A DNA stretch of 14,686 nt from Deinococcus sp. (GTDB lineage: Bacteria; Deinococcota; Deinococci; Deinococcales; Thermaceae): contig JAMCQK010000138.1 of the NCBI GenBank assembly GCA_023382135.1, positions 1-14,686 on the forward strand. The letters are read 5' to 3'. Of the stretch, positions 1-7,243 are shown in pieces. Below the pieces are notes generated by a model. That model was not told the DNA's origin. It did no database searches and saw only the letters and a list, made by a program, of their open reading frames with translations. The translations under genes were made by a program, and so were the position numbers. Positions within the stretch are counted from its first letter, which is position 1; each line of letters opens with the position of its first letter.

Positions 1-2012
1 GCGTGCTGGCCGAGGAAGTGGACCTGGGCGTTGGCGGCCACTCGCTGCCCTTTGTGATTACCGCCATGAGTTTCGGTTCTCAGGGAGAGACCGCTTTCCG
101 CGCCTACGCCGAAGCGGCGAGAGAGCTCAACATAGTCTGCGTCAATGGCGAAGGCGGCGAGATCCCCGACATGATCGGCAAGCTGACCCACTGGCGCGGC
201 CAGCAGGTGGCTTCGGGCCGCTTCGGGGTCAGTGCCTACATGCTGAACTCCTCCGCCGTGATCGAGATCAAAATTGGCCAAGGGGCCAAGCCCGGCGAAG
301 GCGGGCATCTGCCGGGTAAAAAAGTTTCCACCAAAGTGGCTGCCGCCAGAAACGCGGTCCCCGGGGTGGATCTGATCAGCCCCTCCAACAACCACGATCT
401 TTACTCCATCGAAGACTTGGCGCAGTTGGTCGAAGAGCTCAAGACCGTGAACCCCAAGGCCAAGATCTCGGTCAAGGTGCCGGTGATTCCCGGTATTGGC
501 ACCATTGCGGTGGGTATCGCCAAAGCGGGTGCCGATATCATCGCACTCTCTGGTTTCGAGGGCGGGACCGGTGCGGCGCGATGGCACGGACTCAAGTACG
601 CTGGGCTGCCGGTGGAGGTGGGTGTCCGCCGGGCACACCGCGCTTTAGTGCGGGCCGGGCTGAGGGACAAGGTTGAACTCTGGTCTGACGGCGGCCTCAA
701 GACCGCCTATGACGTGTTGCGCATGGTGCTTCTGGGCGCTGACCGGGTAGGCATGGCCACGCTGGCGATGGTCACGATCGGCTGCACCATCTGCCGCGGC
801 TGTCAGCTGGACACCTGCCACGTGGGCATCACCACCCAGATCGAGACCATGGAACAAGCGCAGGCCCACGGGCTCAAGCGCTTTGTTCCGCAGGACCTCG
901 AGCGCGCGGTGGAGCAGTTGGTCCGTTTCTTTTCCGCCAAGGGTGACGAACTGCGCCGTCTGGTGGCAGAGCTGGGTTACCGCAGCCTGAGCGAAGTTGT
1001 GGGCAAGAGCGAATTGTTATACCAAGAAGCCCAAACGGAAGCGCTCGATCTTTCCTACTTCTTCCTGCCGGTTGCCGCTCCGGACTGGATCAAGGAGCGC
1101 GCGGCGCACATTTTACGCAAACCCCTCAACCAGCTGACCCGCAGCATCACCGAGGTGGTGGAGAAGGCTTACGAAGAAGGTGACCGCGAGCTGGTCTTCC
1201 AAGAAGGCCCCGTAGGCTCCACTGACCGGGCGCTCGGCACCCACTTGGCGGGGGAAATCGCGCGCCGTAAACTTTACGGCAAAGGCTGGGACGCCAAGGT
1301 GGAGCTGCGTTTTGATGGTGGCAGCGTGGCCGGTAATGGCCTTGCGGCCTTCAACGTGGAAGGCCTCGAGATCCTGGTGGAAGGCGGCGCCCAAGACGGC
1401 GTGGCCAAGGGGGCCTACGGCGGCGGTGTCACCGTGCTTAAAGGCCGCAACCCCTACGGAAAATATGTGGACGGCAGCGTGGGAAAATCCTTTGCCTATG
1501 GAGCCATCGGCGGCCTATTGATTGTCGAAGGCCAGGCAGATAGCCGTTTTTGCATCCGGCTTTCCGGAGCCGATGTACTGCTGGCGGGTGAGCCTGAGCG
1601 CCCGGTGCAAGACGAGCTCGGTAACATAGCGGCGCGCGCCCAGGCCAAGGGCTTTGCTTTTGAATACATGACCCGTGGCCGTGCGGTGGTGCTTGGGGAC
1701 CCCGGCCCCTGGATCTGCTCTGGCATGACCGGCGGGCGGGTGTATCTGCGTTACTGGCCCGAGATGGGTCTGGACGAGTCCGCCCATGCCCGCAGGCTGG
1801 CCAAGGGCGCAAAAGTAGTATTGCAAAAACTTGACGCGCGCGGCGTGGAGGATTTGCGCGAGCTTGTGGGAGCGTATATACATAAGCTTAACCAGGCCGA
1901 ACGCCACGCGAAGGCCGCCGGCCTCGAGGCCTTGCTGCAAGACCCCGCCTCGCACTTCCGGATGGTGGTGCCTGCCAACCAGCAAGTAGTCCAAGAGGTC
2001 AGCACCGAGTGA
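1..2012 (+). CDS. gltB: Glutamate synthase large subunit, 3' part (5' end outside window)
   Basis: Partial gene, open at the left edge; 669 residues are visible in a family usually near 1500. The protein makes two glutamates from 2-oxoglutarate and glutamine in the cytoplasm. The visible part is the FMN/synthase domain followed by the C-terminal G-rich beta-helix (GXGXG) domain. Residue numbers count from the GTG at position 3. The motif ISPSNNHDLYSIEDL (125-139) matches the family's ISPPPHHDIYSIEDL. GFEGGTGAA and WSDGGLKT line the FMN site. C261, C267 and C272 have the C-x5-C-x4-C spacing of the 3Fe-4S ligands. The GXGXG domain covers about 420-640 and carries an insertion (ERPVQDELGNIAARAQAKG) before the EYMTRGRAVVLG repeat. 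The N-terminal amidotransferase domain, if present, lies upstream. No gltD partner is visible. The GTG at position 3 is not the true start. Confidence 0.95.
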   Translation, partial: VLAEEVDLGVGGHSLPFVITAMSFGSQGETAFRAYAEAARELNIVCVNGEGGEIPDMIGKLTHWRGQQVASGRFGVSAYMLNSSAVIEIKIGQGAKPGEGGHLPGKKVSTKVAAARNAVPGVDLISPSNNHDLYSIEDLAQLVEELKTVNPKAKISVKVPVIPGIGTIAVGIAKAGADIIALSGFEGGTGAARWHGLKYAGLPVEVGVRRAHRALVRAGLRDKVELWSDGGLKTAYDVLRMVLLGADRVGMATLAMVTIGCTICRGCQLDTCHVGITTQIETMEQAQAHGLKRFVPQDLERAVEQLVRFFSAKGDELRRLVAELGYRSLSEVVGKSELLYQEAQTEALDLSYFFLPVAAPDWIKERAAHILRKPLNQLTRSITEVVEKAYEEGDRELVFQEGPVGSTDRALGTHLAGEIARRKLYGKGWDAKVELRFDGGSVAGNGLAAFNVEGLEILVEGGAQDGVAKGAYGGGVTVLKGRNPYGKYVDGSVGKSFAYGAIGGLLIVEGQADSRFCIRLSGADVLLAGEPERPVQDELGNIAARAQAKGFAFEYMTRGRAVVLGDPGPWICSGMTGGRVYLRYWPEMGLDESAHARRLAKGAKVVLQKLDARGVEDLRELVGAYIHKLNQAERHAKAAGLEALLQDPASHFRMVVPANQQVVQEVSTE

Positions 2013-2063
2013 CATAAAAGCTCACTATAGCGGTTCTTGGGAACCAGACCAGGTTGGGCTGGG

Positions 2064-2079
2064 TAAGATAGAGCAGATG
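2064..2079 (+). promoter_or_regulatory. Leaderless-type -10 box of the protoglobin gene
   Basis: TAAGAT at 2064-2069 is followed by 7 bases and then the ATG at 2077. No good Shine-Dalgarno lies in between (only GAG) and no -35 box has correct spacing. This fits transcription starting at or next to the start codon, as is common in Deinococcus-Thermus. Placement is by inspection only. Confidence 0.5.
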
Positions 2080-2640
2080 ACGTCCCGTGCCCTGCTCGAG
2101 ACCCTCGTGCGCCGCACCGGCTTCACCGAGACCCATTGCCAAAAACTGGTGGAGCTTGGTGAACATATGATCCCCCTTGCCTCTGAAGTGGCGCTGGCGT
2201 TCTACGACTATCTGGGCAAGGATTCGGAGATGCGGGAGCTGCTCTGGGCGATTCCCGGCAGGGTCGAAAGGCTCTACGGTAGCTTTGCCCAGTGGTACAA
2301 GGAAGTCTTTTCCGGCCAGTATGACGGCGCCTATGCACAGCGCCGCCAGCGGATCGGACTGGTCCACGCGAGGCTCGGGATCGGACCCAGCGAGATGATC
2401 CCCGCCATGGGTATCGTGCAGGAGCTGTCGCTCGAGCACTTGCGCATGGTGCTCCGCCCGCATGAGGTTTTTCCGGCAGTGGAGGCTTTTGAAAAGATAA
2501 TCTCGATCGAGATTGCCCTGATTGAGGAAAGCTACCTTGCGGCCATGGAAGAAGGCTTACGCCAAGGGTCGGCGGCGAGCTCAAAGGTGGCGTTGGTGCG
2601 CGGGGCTGAGGCTTTGCTTGAAAGAGGCGCTCCGAGTTAA
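2077..2640 (+). CDS. Stand-alone protoglobin-domain heme protein
   Basis: 187 residues, almost entirely one protoglobin/globin-coupled-sensor domain. The core RRQRIGLVHARLGIGPSEM (89-107) matches the F-helix signature of this family. H97 is the expected proximal heme ligand, and aromatics at Y43, W73 and Y74 lie in the preceding helices. There is no C-terminal methyl-accepting, GGDEF or kinase domain; after the globin fold only about 25 residues remain. It therefore resembles single-domain protoglobins or sensor globins that bind O2, CO or NO. The physiological ligand cannot be read from sequence. It sits alone between gltB and a HAD phosphatase with its own putative leaderless promoter, so no partner is evident. 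The protein is predicted to be cytoplasmic, with no signal peptide or membrane segment. Confidence 0.85.
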   Translation: MTSRALLETLVRRTGFTETHCQKLVELGEHMIPLASEVALAFYDYLGKDSEMRELLWAIPGRVERLYGSFAQWYKEVFSGQYDGAYAQRRQRIGLVHARLGIGPSEMIPAMGIVQELSLEHLRMVLRPHEVFPAVEAFEKIISIEIALIEESYLAAMEEGLRQGSAASSKVALVRGAEALLERGAPS

Positions 2641-2691
2641 GCGAGTGCGCTAAGTTTCATCTTGATGCCCATGCTTTTGTTCACACTCGCT
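2640..2691. repeat. 8-bp inverted repeat spanning the protoglobin stop codon
   Basis: AGCGAGTG (2640-2647) and its exact complement CACTCGCT (2684-2691) are separated by 36 bases. This could be a long-loop hairpin at the end of the protoglobin transcript or a split operator. No T-run follows, so it is not a classical terminator. Confidence 0.35.
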
Positions 2692-2737
2692 GACATGCTT
2701 GGGTTCTGGCACTTGGGTACGCCCTCGAGGACACAAC

Positions 2738-3517
2738 GTGATTAAAGCCCTTATCTTCGACCTTGACGAAACCTTGATACTCGACGCGCCCGTTTCTGAA
2801 CAGGCTTTTTTCGCCGCCGCGCAAGACGCCGCGCTCCACTACCCAGTTCAGCCCCAGCCAGTTGCCGAGGCGGCCAAGGAAGCGGCCATGGAAATCTGGC
2901 GGGAAGGGCCGTTCTTTGAATACTGCGACCGGATTGGCCACAGCGCATTCGAGGGGCTCTGGGCCAGTTACAGCCAGCCAACGCCGGAGATTCAAGGTCT
3001 TGCTCAGTATGTGACAAGTTACCGGCAAGCGGTGTGGCGTAAAGCGCTGGGGCGTTTTGGGGTGCGCGAGTTTCATCATTTGCACCGCATGGTGGAGGCG
3101 TGGATTCGAGCGCGGAAGAAGTACCCGCTCTACCCAGAAGTTTTTTCGTTGCTCGAGGCGCTACACCCTAAGTACTCGCTCGGGATGGTCACCAACGGAG
3201 TGCCAGATCTCCAAAGGCAGAAAATCGGCGGTGCCAATCTGGGTATGTGGTTTAAGGAAATTGCGGTCTCGGGCGAGCTGGGGGTGGGTAAGCCAGACCC
3301 GAAAATTTTCCAGTGGATCTGCCAACGGCTTGCAGTGAAGCCCGCTGAGTGCGTGATGGTGGGGGATAACCCGGAACGCGACGTGGCGGGGGCGATTGCG
3401 GCGGGGATGCGCTCGGTACTGGTGAACCGCGGCTACAAGAAACCGAATCCGCGGTTTCCAGCGGACCTCGAGGTCAAGGATCTAAACCAAATACTGCCCT
3501 GGCTCTTGAAGCAGTAA
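2738..3517 (+). CDS. HAD-superfamily (subfamily IA-like) phosphatase
   Basis: 259 residues from the GTG at 2738. That start is preferred because GAGGA at 2727-2731 lies 6 bases upstream and the catalytic loop then starts 8 residues in, as usual. All four HAD motifs are present: I, FDLDET with nucleophile D8 and acid/base D10; II, TNG at 152-154; III, K185 in GKPDP; IV, GDNPERD with acidic residues at 210 and 215. The alpha-helical cap between motifs I and II (about 15-110) is of the C1 type. This is a Mg-dependent hydrolase of small phosphorylated metabolites, related to YjjG/phosphoglycolate phosphatase-type enzymes; the substrate cannot be assigned. Convergent with ruvA, with 33 bases between them. 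Cytoplasmic. Confidence 0.9.
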   Translation: MIKALIFDLDETLILDAPVSEQAFFAAAQDAALHYPVQPQPVAEAAKEAAMEIWREGPFFEYCDRIGHSAFEGLWASYSQPTPEIQGLAQYVTSYRQAVWRKALGRFGVREFHHLHRMVEAWIRARKKYPLYPEVFSLLEALHPKYSLGMVTNGVPDLQRQKIGGANLGMWFKEIAVSGELGVGKPDPKIFQWICQRLAVKPAECVMVGDNPERDVAGAIAAGMRSVLVNRGYKKPNPRFPADLEVKDLNQILPWLLKQ

Positions 3518-3550
3518 AGATTGGTGTTGTTTTAATGCCGGGGTATCGGC

Positions 3551-4135
3551 TTACCGCAGCGCCTTAAGCGCCAGTTTAATAAGTTCCTGGGTTCCCGCTT
3601 CGGGGTTCTTTTGGGCGATCTCGGCCACCACGGTCCGTACCTGGGTTTCTCTAAAACCGAGCGCCACCAGTGCGAGCTCGGCTTCTTCGGTCCTGGGCGT
3701 GGAGAGTGGTGTTCGTGCTCCATCCATGAGCAGGTAGTCCGGTACTTTGCCCCTGAGTTCCAGGGAGATTCGCTCCGCCAGTTTTTTCCCCACACCTTGG
3801 GCGGCGGTGAGAAGCCGGATATCGCCATCGGCAAGCGCGCGGGCCAGCAGTCCAGGGGTCTGGCTGGAAAGCAGGTTGAGCGCCACCTTGGGGCCCACGC
3901 CACTTACGCCCAGAAGCAGGTCGAAGAGTCCCAATGAGCGTTCGTCGGAAAAGCCGTACAAGGAAAGGTCGTCTTCGCGGACCACCAGCTTGGTGAACAG
4001 CGTAGCTTCCTGTCCCGGCACCAATGAAGCCAGGGCGGGGCTGGGACAGTAGACCTCGAGGCCTACCCCTCCCACCAGCACCACCACCGATGCCGGGGAT
4101 CGCAAGAGAACCCTTCCTTTCAAGTAGCGGATCAC
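3551..4135 (-). CDS. ruvA: Holliday junction DNA helicase subunit RuvA
   Basis: 194 residues, the normal RuvA length. RuvA tetramers bind four-way junctions and load the RuvB motor for branch migration in recombination and repair. The N-terminal OB-fold (1-62) opens MIRYLKG and ends with the LYGF motif; E54 and D55 sit where the acidic pin of RuvA normally lies. Two helix-hairpin-helix motifs follow: LLGVSGVGPKVA (about 74-85) and LTAAQGVGKKLA (about 108-119). The C-terminal region from about 145, ending ELIKLALKALR, is the RuvB-binding domain III. The start is GTG at 4135, giving MIR. No ruvB or ruvC is adjacent. Confidence 0.96.
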   Translation of the reverse strand: MIRYLKGRVLLRSPASVVVLVGGVGLEVYCPSPALASLVPGQEATLFTKLVVREDDLSLYGFSDERSLGLFDLLLGVSGVGPKVALNLLSSQTPGLLARALADGDIRLLTAAQGVGKKLAERISLELRGKVPDYLLMDGARTPLSTPRTEEAELALVALGFRETQVRTVVAEIAQKNPEAGTQELIKLALKALR

Positions 4136-4149
4136 GATGTTAGCCTATA
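4133..4149 (-). promoter_or_regulatory. Possible leaderless -10 box of ruvA
   Basis: On the minus strand TATAGG (4149 to 4144) lies 8 bases before the GTG start at 4135. There is no Shine-Dalgarno in the gap and no recognisable -35. This is a weak match and supports a leaderless start only by analogy with neighbouring genes. Confidence 0.3.
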
Positions 4150-4194
4150 CCAGAACCGTGCTGGGGATGGCTGTTCTGAGGGTATCTCCCAAGC

Positions 4195-4211
4195 CGGGAC
4201 TTGATGTCCCG
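4195..4211. terminator. Hairpin in the ruvA-paaG intergenic region
   Basis: CGGGAC (4195-4200), a 5-base loop, then GTCCCG (4206-4211): a perfect 6-bp stem 24 bases beyond the stop of the minus-strand crotonase gene. No U-run follows on either strand, so it may slow or protect the 3' end rather than act as an intrinsic terminator. Confidence 0.35.
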
Positions 4212-4234
4212 AAGTTCGAAGTTCATTGTAAGAA

Positions 4235-5002
4235 TTACTTCCCCTGAAATTTGGGAGCCCTCTTTTCCCAAAACGCCTTCACCCCTTCTTGGTGGTCCAG
4301 TGTCGCTCCTGCCAACTCTTGGAGCTCGGCCTCGAGGGCGAGCATCTCACCCAGGCTTGAGTGCGCACCCCGGTAAAGCGCTTGCTTGATGAACCCCAAT
4401 GTCATCGTGGGGCCTTGCGCCAATGCCTGGGCATAGTTAGCCGCCTCCTGCTCAAAAGCCTCTGCTGGAACTACCCGGTTGACTATCCCCAGCGACAAGG
4501 CCTGCTCAGGTGTGAGCCGCTCCGAGGTGGCCATCAACTCGAAGGCTTTAGCCCTTCCCACCATGCTCGGCAAGGTGAAGGTCATGCCAGAGTCCGGCAC
4601 CAGGGCGATCCGGCTAAAGCCAGTTGTGAAGAAGGCGTCAGCGGAAACAATCCGAAAGTCGCAGGCCAAGGCAAGCGACATTCCCGCTCCCGCTGCGGCA
4701 CCATGAACCGCGGCAACCACCGGCTTGGGCAGAGAAACTATGCGCTCGACCACCGAGTTGTAACGCCGTAGATGCTCACCGTACGAATGACAATGACGAA
4801 GTTGCTCCCTGAGGTCCTGACCGGAACAAAACCCCCGCCCCGACCCTCTTAGCAGCACCGCTCTGATGCCCGGATCCCTGGCTTGTTCAAGCGCCGTGTC
4901 CAGCGCAATCAAAAGCTCGGTAGTCATTGCGTTGACGCTCTCCGGCCGGTTTAGTGTGAGCGTAAGGACCTGGTCTTTTTGCTCAGATAGCAGCACGCTC
5001 AT
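4235..5002 (-). CDS. paaG: Crotonase family, PaaG-like 1,2-epoxyphenylacetyl-CoA isomerase
   Basis: 255 residues from the ATG at 5002. That start overlaps the cupin stop as ATGA and has GAAGG six bases upstream. The crotonase oxyanion-hole segments are clear: CSGQDL (59-64) and HGAAAGAGMSLAL (100-112). The two catalytic glutamates of true enoyl-CoA hydratases are replaced (S109, and S130/R131 in the second region), while D137 in IALVPDSG matches the aspartate of PaaG isomerases. The whole protein, including the tail EGVKAFWEKRAPKFQGK, resembles Thermus PaaG from memory. PaaG isomerises the ring epoxide to the oxepin in aerobic phenylacetate degradation. No other paa gene is in view, so a general delta3/delta2 enoyl-CoA isomerase role is possible. 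It forms a two-gene unit with the cupin. Confidence 0.82.
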   Translation of the reverse strand: MSVLLSEQKDQVLTLTLNRPESVNAMTTELLIALDTALEQARDPGIRAVLLRGSGRGFCSGQDLREQLRHCHSYGEHLRRYNSVVERIVSLPKPVVAAVHGAAAGAGMSLALACDFRIVSADAFFTTGFSRIALVPDSGMTFTLPSMVGRAKAFELMATSERLTPEQALSLGIVNRVVPAEAFEQEAANYAQALAQGPTMTLGFIKQALYRGAHSSLGEMLALEAELQELAGATLDHQEGVKAFWEKRAPKFQGK

Positions 5003-5334
5003 GACTGGCCTTCGGCGGGTACGGGCACGCGCACGCCCTCCCACACGTCAATAAACATGGCCCCCTTGTGCAGCTTGGCTGAATGGGGAACCCCAGCGGG
5101 AATGTAGTAGTTGTCTCCCTTGCGCAGCACGTGCAGAACCCCGCCAATGGTTAACTCAACCACGCCTTCCACCACAATGCCCCACTGTCCCTGGTGGGCG
5201 TGCTCGGGCACTTCAAGCTCCTCCGAAGCCAGCATGAACCCCGCCTGGCCGCCTTGGCTAGTGAGCAGCGAAGCGTCGAGTCCCGGCCACAGGTTTACCT
5301 GAACAAAGCTCTTGAACCATTCTGGATACGCCAT
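4999..5334 (-). CDS. Small single-domain cupin protein
   Basis: 111 residues from the ATG at 5334, chosen because AGGAGG lies 5 bases upstream. It is one cupin_2 barrel. Motif 1 contains H45 and H47 (PEHAHQGQWG), but the usual glutamate ligand is missing; Q50 is the nearest candidate. Motif 2 is GDNYYIPAGVPH with H84. Metal binding by three histidines with or without Q50 is therefore plausible. The substrate is unknown; small cupins of this form include sensors, isomerases and dioxygenases. The last bases overlap the downstream crotonase start (ATGA), implying translational coupling and a shared process. Cytoplasmic, with no signal sequence. Confidence 0.85.
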   Translation of the reverse strand: MAYPEWFKSFVQVNLWPGLDASLLTSQGGQAGFMLASEELEVPEHAHQGQWGIVVEGVVELTIGGVLHVLRKGDNYYIPAGVPHSAKLHKGAMFIDVWEGVRVPVPAEGQS

Positions 5335-5353
5335 GTCTCCCTCCTGTTGGCCA

Positions 5354-5359
5354 AGTATA
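5354..5359 (-). promoter_or_regulatory. -10 box for the cupin-paaG unit
   Basis: On the minus strand TATACT (5359 to 5354) lies 19 bases before the cupin ATG, leaving room for a short leader that contains the AGGAGG site. No strong -35 is present; the bases 17 upstream are a T-run. It interleaves with the divergent lysC promoter in a 73-bp gap. Confidence 0.5.
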
Positions 5360-5369
5360 CGCAGCGCGC

Positions 5370-5398
5370 TTGGCGCAAAAAAACTTCCGTGATAGCAT
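5370..5398 (+). promoter_or_regulatory. lysC promoter, probably leaderless
   Basis: TTGGCG (5370-5375), a 17-base spacer and TAGCAT (5393-5398) form a sigma70-type promoter whose start point would fall at or just before the lysC ATG at 5408. No Shine-Dalgarno is present between. Confidence 0.6.
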
Positions 5399-5407
5399 CT
5401 TCGGAAT

Positions 5408-6634
5408 ATGGCTCTGGTGGTCCAGAAATATGGCGGGACTTCGATGGGCGACCTCGAGCGCATCCATAAAGTGGCTCTGCGGATAGAACACTATCTTGAA
5501 AAGGGCCACCAGATTGCCGTGGTGGTCTCGGCCATGGGGCGCACCACCGATGAACTGATTGCTTTGGCAAAGCGGGTTGCCCCTCGCCCTCCCCAGCGCG
5601 AGCTCGACATGCTCACCACCATCGGCGAGCAACAATCGGTAGCGCTCCTCTCCATGCAACTGAACGCCTTGGGCATTCCGGCCAAGGGCTTCACACAAGG
5701 ACAGATCGGCATCACCACCGATGGGCGCTATGGCGATGCGCGCATCTTGAGCGTGGAACCAAAGCTGATCAAGGAAGCGCTCGCAAGGGGAGAGGTCGCG
5801 GTTATTGCTGGCTTTATGGGCACCACACCCGAAGGAGAACTCACCACCTTGGGCCGTGGCGGCTCCGATACCACGGCGGTGGCAATTGCCGCCGCACTGG
5901 GAGCGCGCGAGTGCGAAATTTTCACCGATACCGAGGGCGTTTACACCACCGACCCTCACCTTATCCCCGAAGCCCAGAAACTAACCCTCATTGGCTACGA
6001 CCAGATGTTGGAAATGGCCGCCCTGGGCGCGAGGGTGCTGCACCCACGCTCGGTGTATTACGGAAAGCGTTACGGAGTAATTATCCACGTGCGTTCGAGT
6101 TTTAGCTACAATCCAGGGACGCTGGTTACGGAGGTCGGCATGGAACTAGGAAGAGCGGTCACCGGAGCGGTTTTAGATGAAGACCACGCCCAGATTGGCC
6201 TGGTCGGCATCCCCGATAGGCCCGGAATTGCCGCGCGCGTGTTCGCGGCTTTGGGGCGCAAGGGCATTGCGGTGGACATGATTATTCAAGGCGTGCCTGG
6301 CCACGACCCGAGCCGCCAGCAGATGGCCTTCACTGTAAACAAAGACTTTGCCGAGGAAGCAATGGAAGCCTTGGAACCGGTTCTTTCCGAACTCGGAGGT
6401 GAGGCCGTATTGCGTAAAGACGTGGCTAAAGTATCTATCGTTGGGGTAGCCTTGGCCTCAACCCCTAGCATCCCCGCGCGCATGTTCGAGGCCGTGTCCA
6501 GCGCGGGGGCGAACATCGAGATGATTGCTACCAGCGAAGTCCGTATCTCGGTGGTTGTTCCCGCACAGTATGCCGAGGCTGCTCTACGAGCCGTTCACTC
6601 CGCTTTTGAGTTGGACAAGCCGGTTCAGTCTTAG
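5408..6634 (+). CDS. lysC: Aspartate kinase (alpha subunit)
   Basis: 408 residues, typical of monofunctional aspartokinases of the Bacillus/Thermus type. It phosphorylates L-aspartate with ATP, the first step to lysine, threonine, methionine and diaminopimelate. The kinase domain begins KYGGTSMGD (K7-D15). GRGGSDTTA (149-157) and TDTEGVYTTDP are the nucleotide- and substrate-binding segments. Two ACT domains follow: the first around 264-335 (GIPDRPGIAARVFAALG) and the second around 345-400 (ASTPSIPARMFEAVSSAG, ANIEMIATSEVRISVVV), the usual sites for lysine or threonine feedback. An internal in-frame start at M245 would give a separate beta subunit. The gene has its own promoter, divergent from the cupin gene. 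Confidence 0.96.
   Translation: MALVVQKYGGTSMGDLERIHKVALRIEHYLEKGHQIAVVVSAMGRTTDELIALAKRVAPRPPQRELDMLTTIGEQQSVALLSMQLNALGIPAKGFTQGQIGITTDGRYGDARILSVEPKLIKEALARGEVAVIAGFMGTTPEGELTTLGRGGSDTTAVAIAAALGARECEIFTDTEGVYTTDPHLIPEAQKLTLIGYDQMLEMAALGARVLHPRSVYYGKRYGVIIHVRSSFSYNPGTLVTEVGMELGRAVTGAVLDEDHAQIGLVGIPDRPGIAARVFAALGRKGIAVDMIIQGVPGHDPSRQQMAFTVNKDFAEEAMEALEPVLSELGGEAVLRKDVAKVSIVGVALASTPSIPARMFEAVSSAGANIEMIATSEVRISVVVPAQYAEAALRAVHSAFELDKPVQS
6130..6142 (+). promoter_or_regulatory. Shine-Dalgarno and start codon inside lysC (beta-subunit start)
   Basis: GGAGG at 6130-6134 stands 5 bases before ATG at 6140-6142, in frame with lysC (codon 245). It is a stronger ribosome site than the main lysC start has. 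Confidence 0.7.
6140..6634 (+). CDS. Aspartate kinase beta subunit from internal start within lysC
   Basis: 164 residues (lysC residues 245-408), holding only the two ACT domains. Aspartokinases of Bacillus subtilis, Corynebacterium and Thermus thermophilus are known to be alpha2-beta2 enzymes in which the beta chain is translated from an in-frame start inside the same gene. Here MELGRAVTGAV follows a near-ideal GGAGG site exactly at the kinase/ACT boundary. The beta chain carries no catalytic residues and would serve the feedback-regulatory dimer interface. Its existence is inferred from the ribosome site and the family precedent. Confidence 0.7.
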   Translation: MELGRAVTGAVLDEDHAQIGLVGIPDRPGIAARVFAALGRKGIAVDMIIQGVPGHDPSRQQMAFTVNKDFAEEAMEALEPVLSELGGEAVLRKDVAKVSIVGVALASTPSIPARMFEAVSSAGANIEMIATSEVRISVVVPAQYAEAALRAVHSAFELDKPVQS

Positions 6635-6671
6635 GCTTTTCTCTGTTCTTTCTAGTTTAGCGACCTGCTCC

Positions 6672-6700
6672 GTCATTCTGAACACTGCGAAAGATCTCTT
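6672..6700 (+). repeat. Copy of the TGTCATTC-type intergenic repeat downstream of lysC
   Basis: The bases GTCATTCTGAACACTGCGAA and the following AGATCTCTT form a near-full copy of the repeat family that fills the 7369-8143 island. It lies in the 123-bp gap between lysC and the phosphoribosyltransferase gene. Confidence 0.75.
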
Positions 6701-6757
6701 ACAAGAATAAGTTTTGCCACTTGCTGCCGAGACCTTTGCTGAAAGGTAAACTGAACC

Positions 6758-7243
6758 ATGTCCGCGGAAAAAATGTACCTTACCTGGGAAGATGTTACCG
6801 GCATGGTGGCCGGCCTCCTCAAGAAGATCAAGCCAGACGACTATGACGCCATTCTGGCAGTGAGCCGGGGCGGGATGATTCCCGCCTGCCTTATTTCTGA
6901 AGCCGCTAACCTCCGCAATATTCTGGTGGCAGCAGTGATGTTCTACACCGATGTGCAAGAGACACTGACTGACCCGGTTTTTTTGCAGTTCCCGGAAGAT
7001 GTGCTGCTCTACGGAAAACGAATTTTGATTGTGGACGATGTGTGGGACTCTGGCAAGACCGCTGTGGCGGTTAGAGAACGCGTGCTGCGTGCTGGCGGAA
7101 GGCCCACGCTTTGTTTGTTACACTTCAAGCCCGGCCACAATATGTTCCCTGGGCAGAAGCCAGACCTTTACGCGCGCGAGACCAACGCCTGGATTGTTTA
7201 CCCCTGGGACCCGAAGCAGGGGTGGACAGAAACTAGCAGATAA
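6758..7243 (+). CDS. Type I phosphoribosyltransferase, purine/nucleobase type
   Basis: 161 residues. The PRPP-binding loop is ILIVDDVWDSGKTA (89-102), with the acidic pair D93-D94. The early AVSRGGMIPA segment (34-43) is the pyrophosphate-contact loop, and the end carries the IVYPWD hood motif seen in hypoxanthine/xanthine/guanine phosphoribosyltransferases of the compact archaeal-like group. It probably salvages a purine base with PRPP in the cytoplasm; the exact base is not determined. A start at M6 is also possible. Upstream, TAAACT (6747-6752) lies 5 bases from the ATG and GAAAGG (6741-6746) lies 11 bases away, so either leaderless or weak Shine-Dalgarno initiation could apply. Confidence 0.85.
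   Translation: MSAEKMYLTWEDVTGMVAGLLKKIKPDDYDAILAVSRGGMIPACLISEAANLRNILVAAVMFYTDVQETLTDPVFLQFPEDVLLYGKRILIVDDVWDSGKTAVAVRERVLRAGGRPTLCLLHFKPGHNMFPGQKPDLYARETNAWIVYPWDPKQGWTETSR

Noticed and set aside
1515..2015. 166-codon minus-strand frame opposite gltB
   Set aside because: It is antisense to a well-conserved glutamate synthase domain, with no recognisable protein features. High GC codon bias produces such shadows.
2699..2737. Upstream 13-codon extension of the HAD phosphatase
   Set aside because: The extension lacks a ribosome site and places the DxD loop too far from the N-terminus; the GTG at 2738 has GAGGA at proper distance.
5003..5044. N-terminal extension (MGGRARARTRRRP) of the crotonase
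   Set aside because: It overlaps the cupin reading frame deeply and is arginine-rich junk; the ATGA overlap start at 5002 with GAAGG is far better.
5335..5463. N-terminal extension of the cupin across the divergent promoter into lysC
   Set aside because: AGGAGG directly precedes the ATG at 5334, and the extension would be antisense to lysC.
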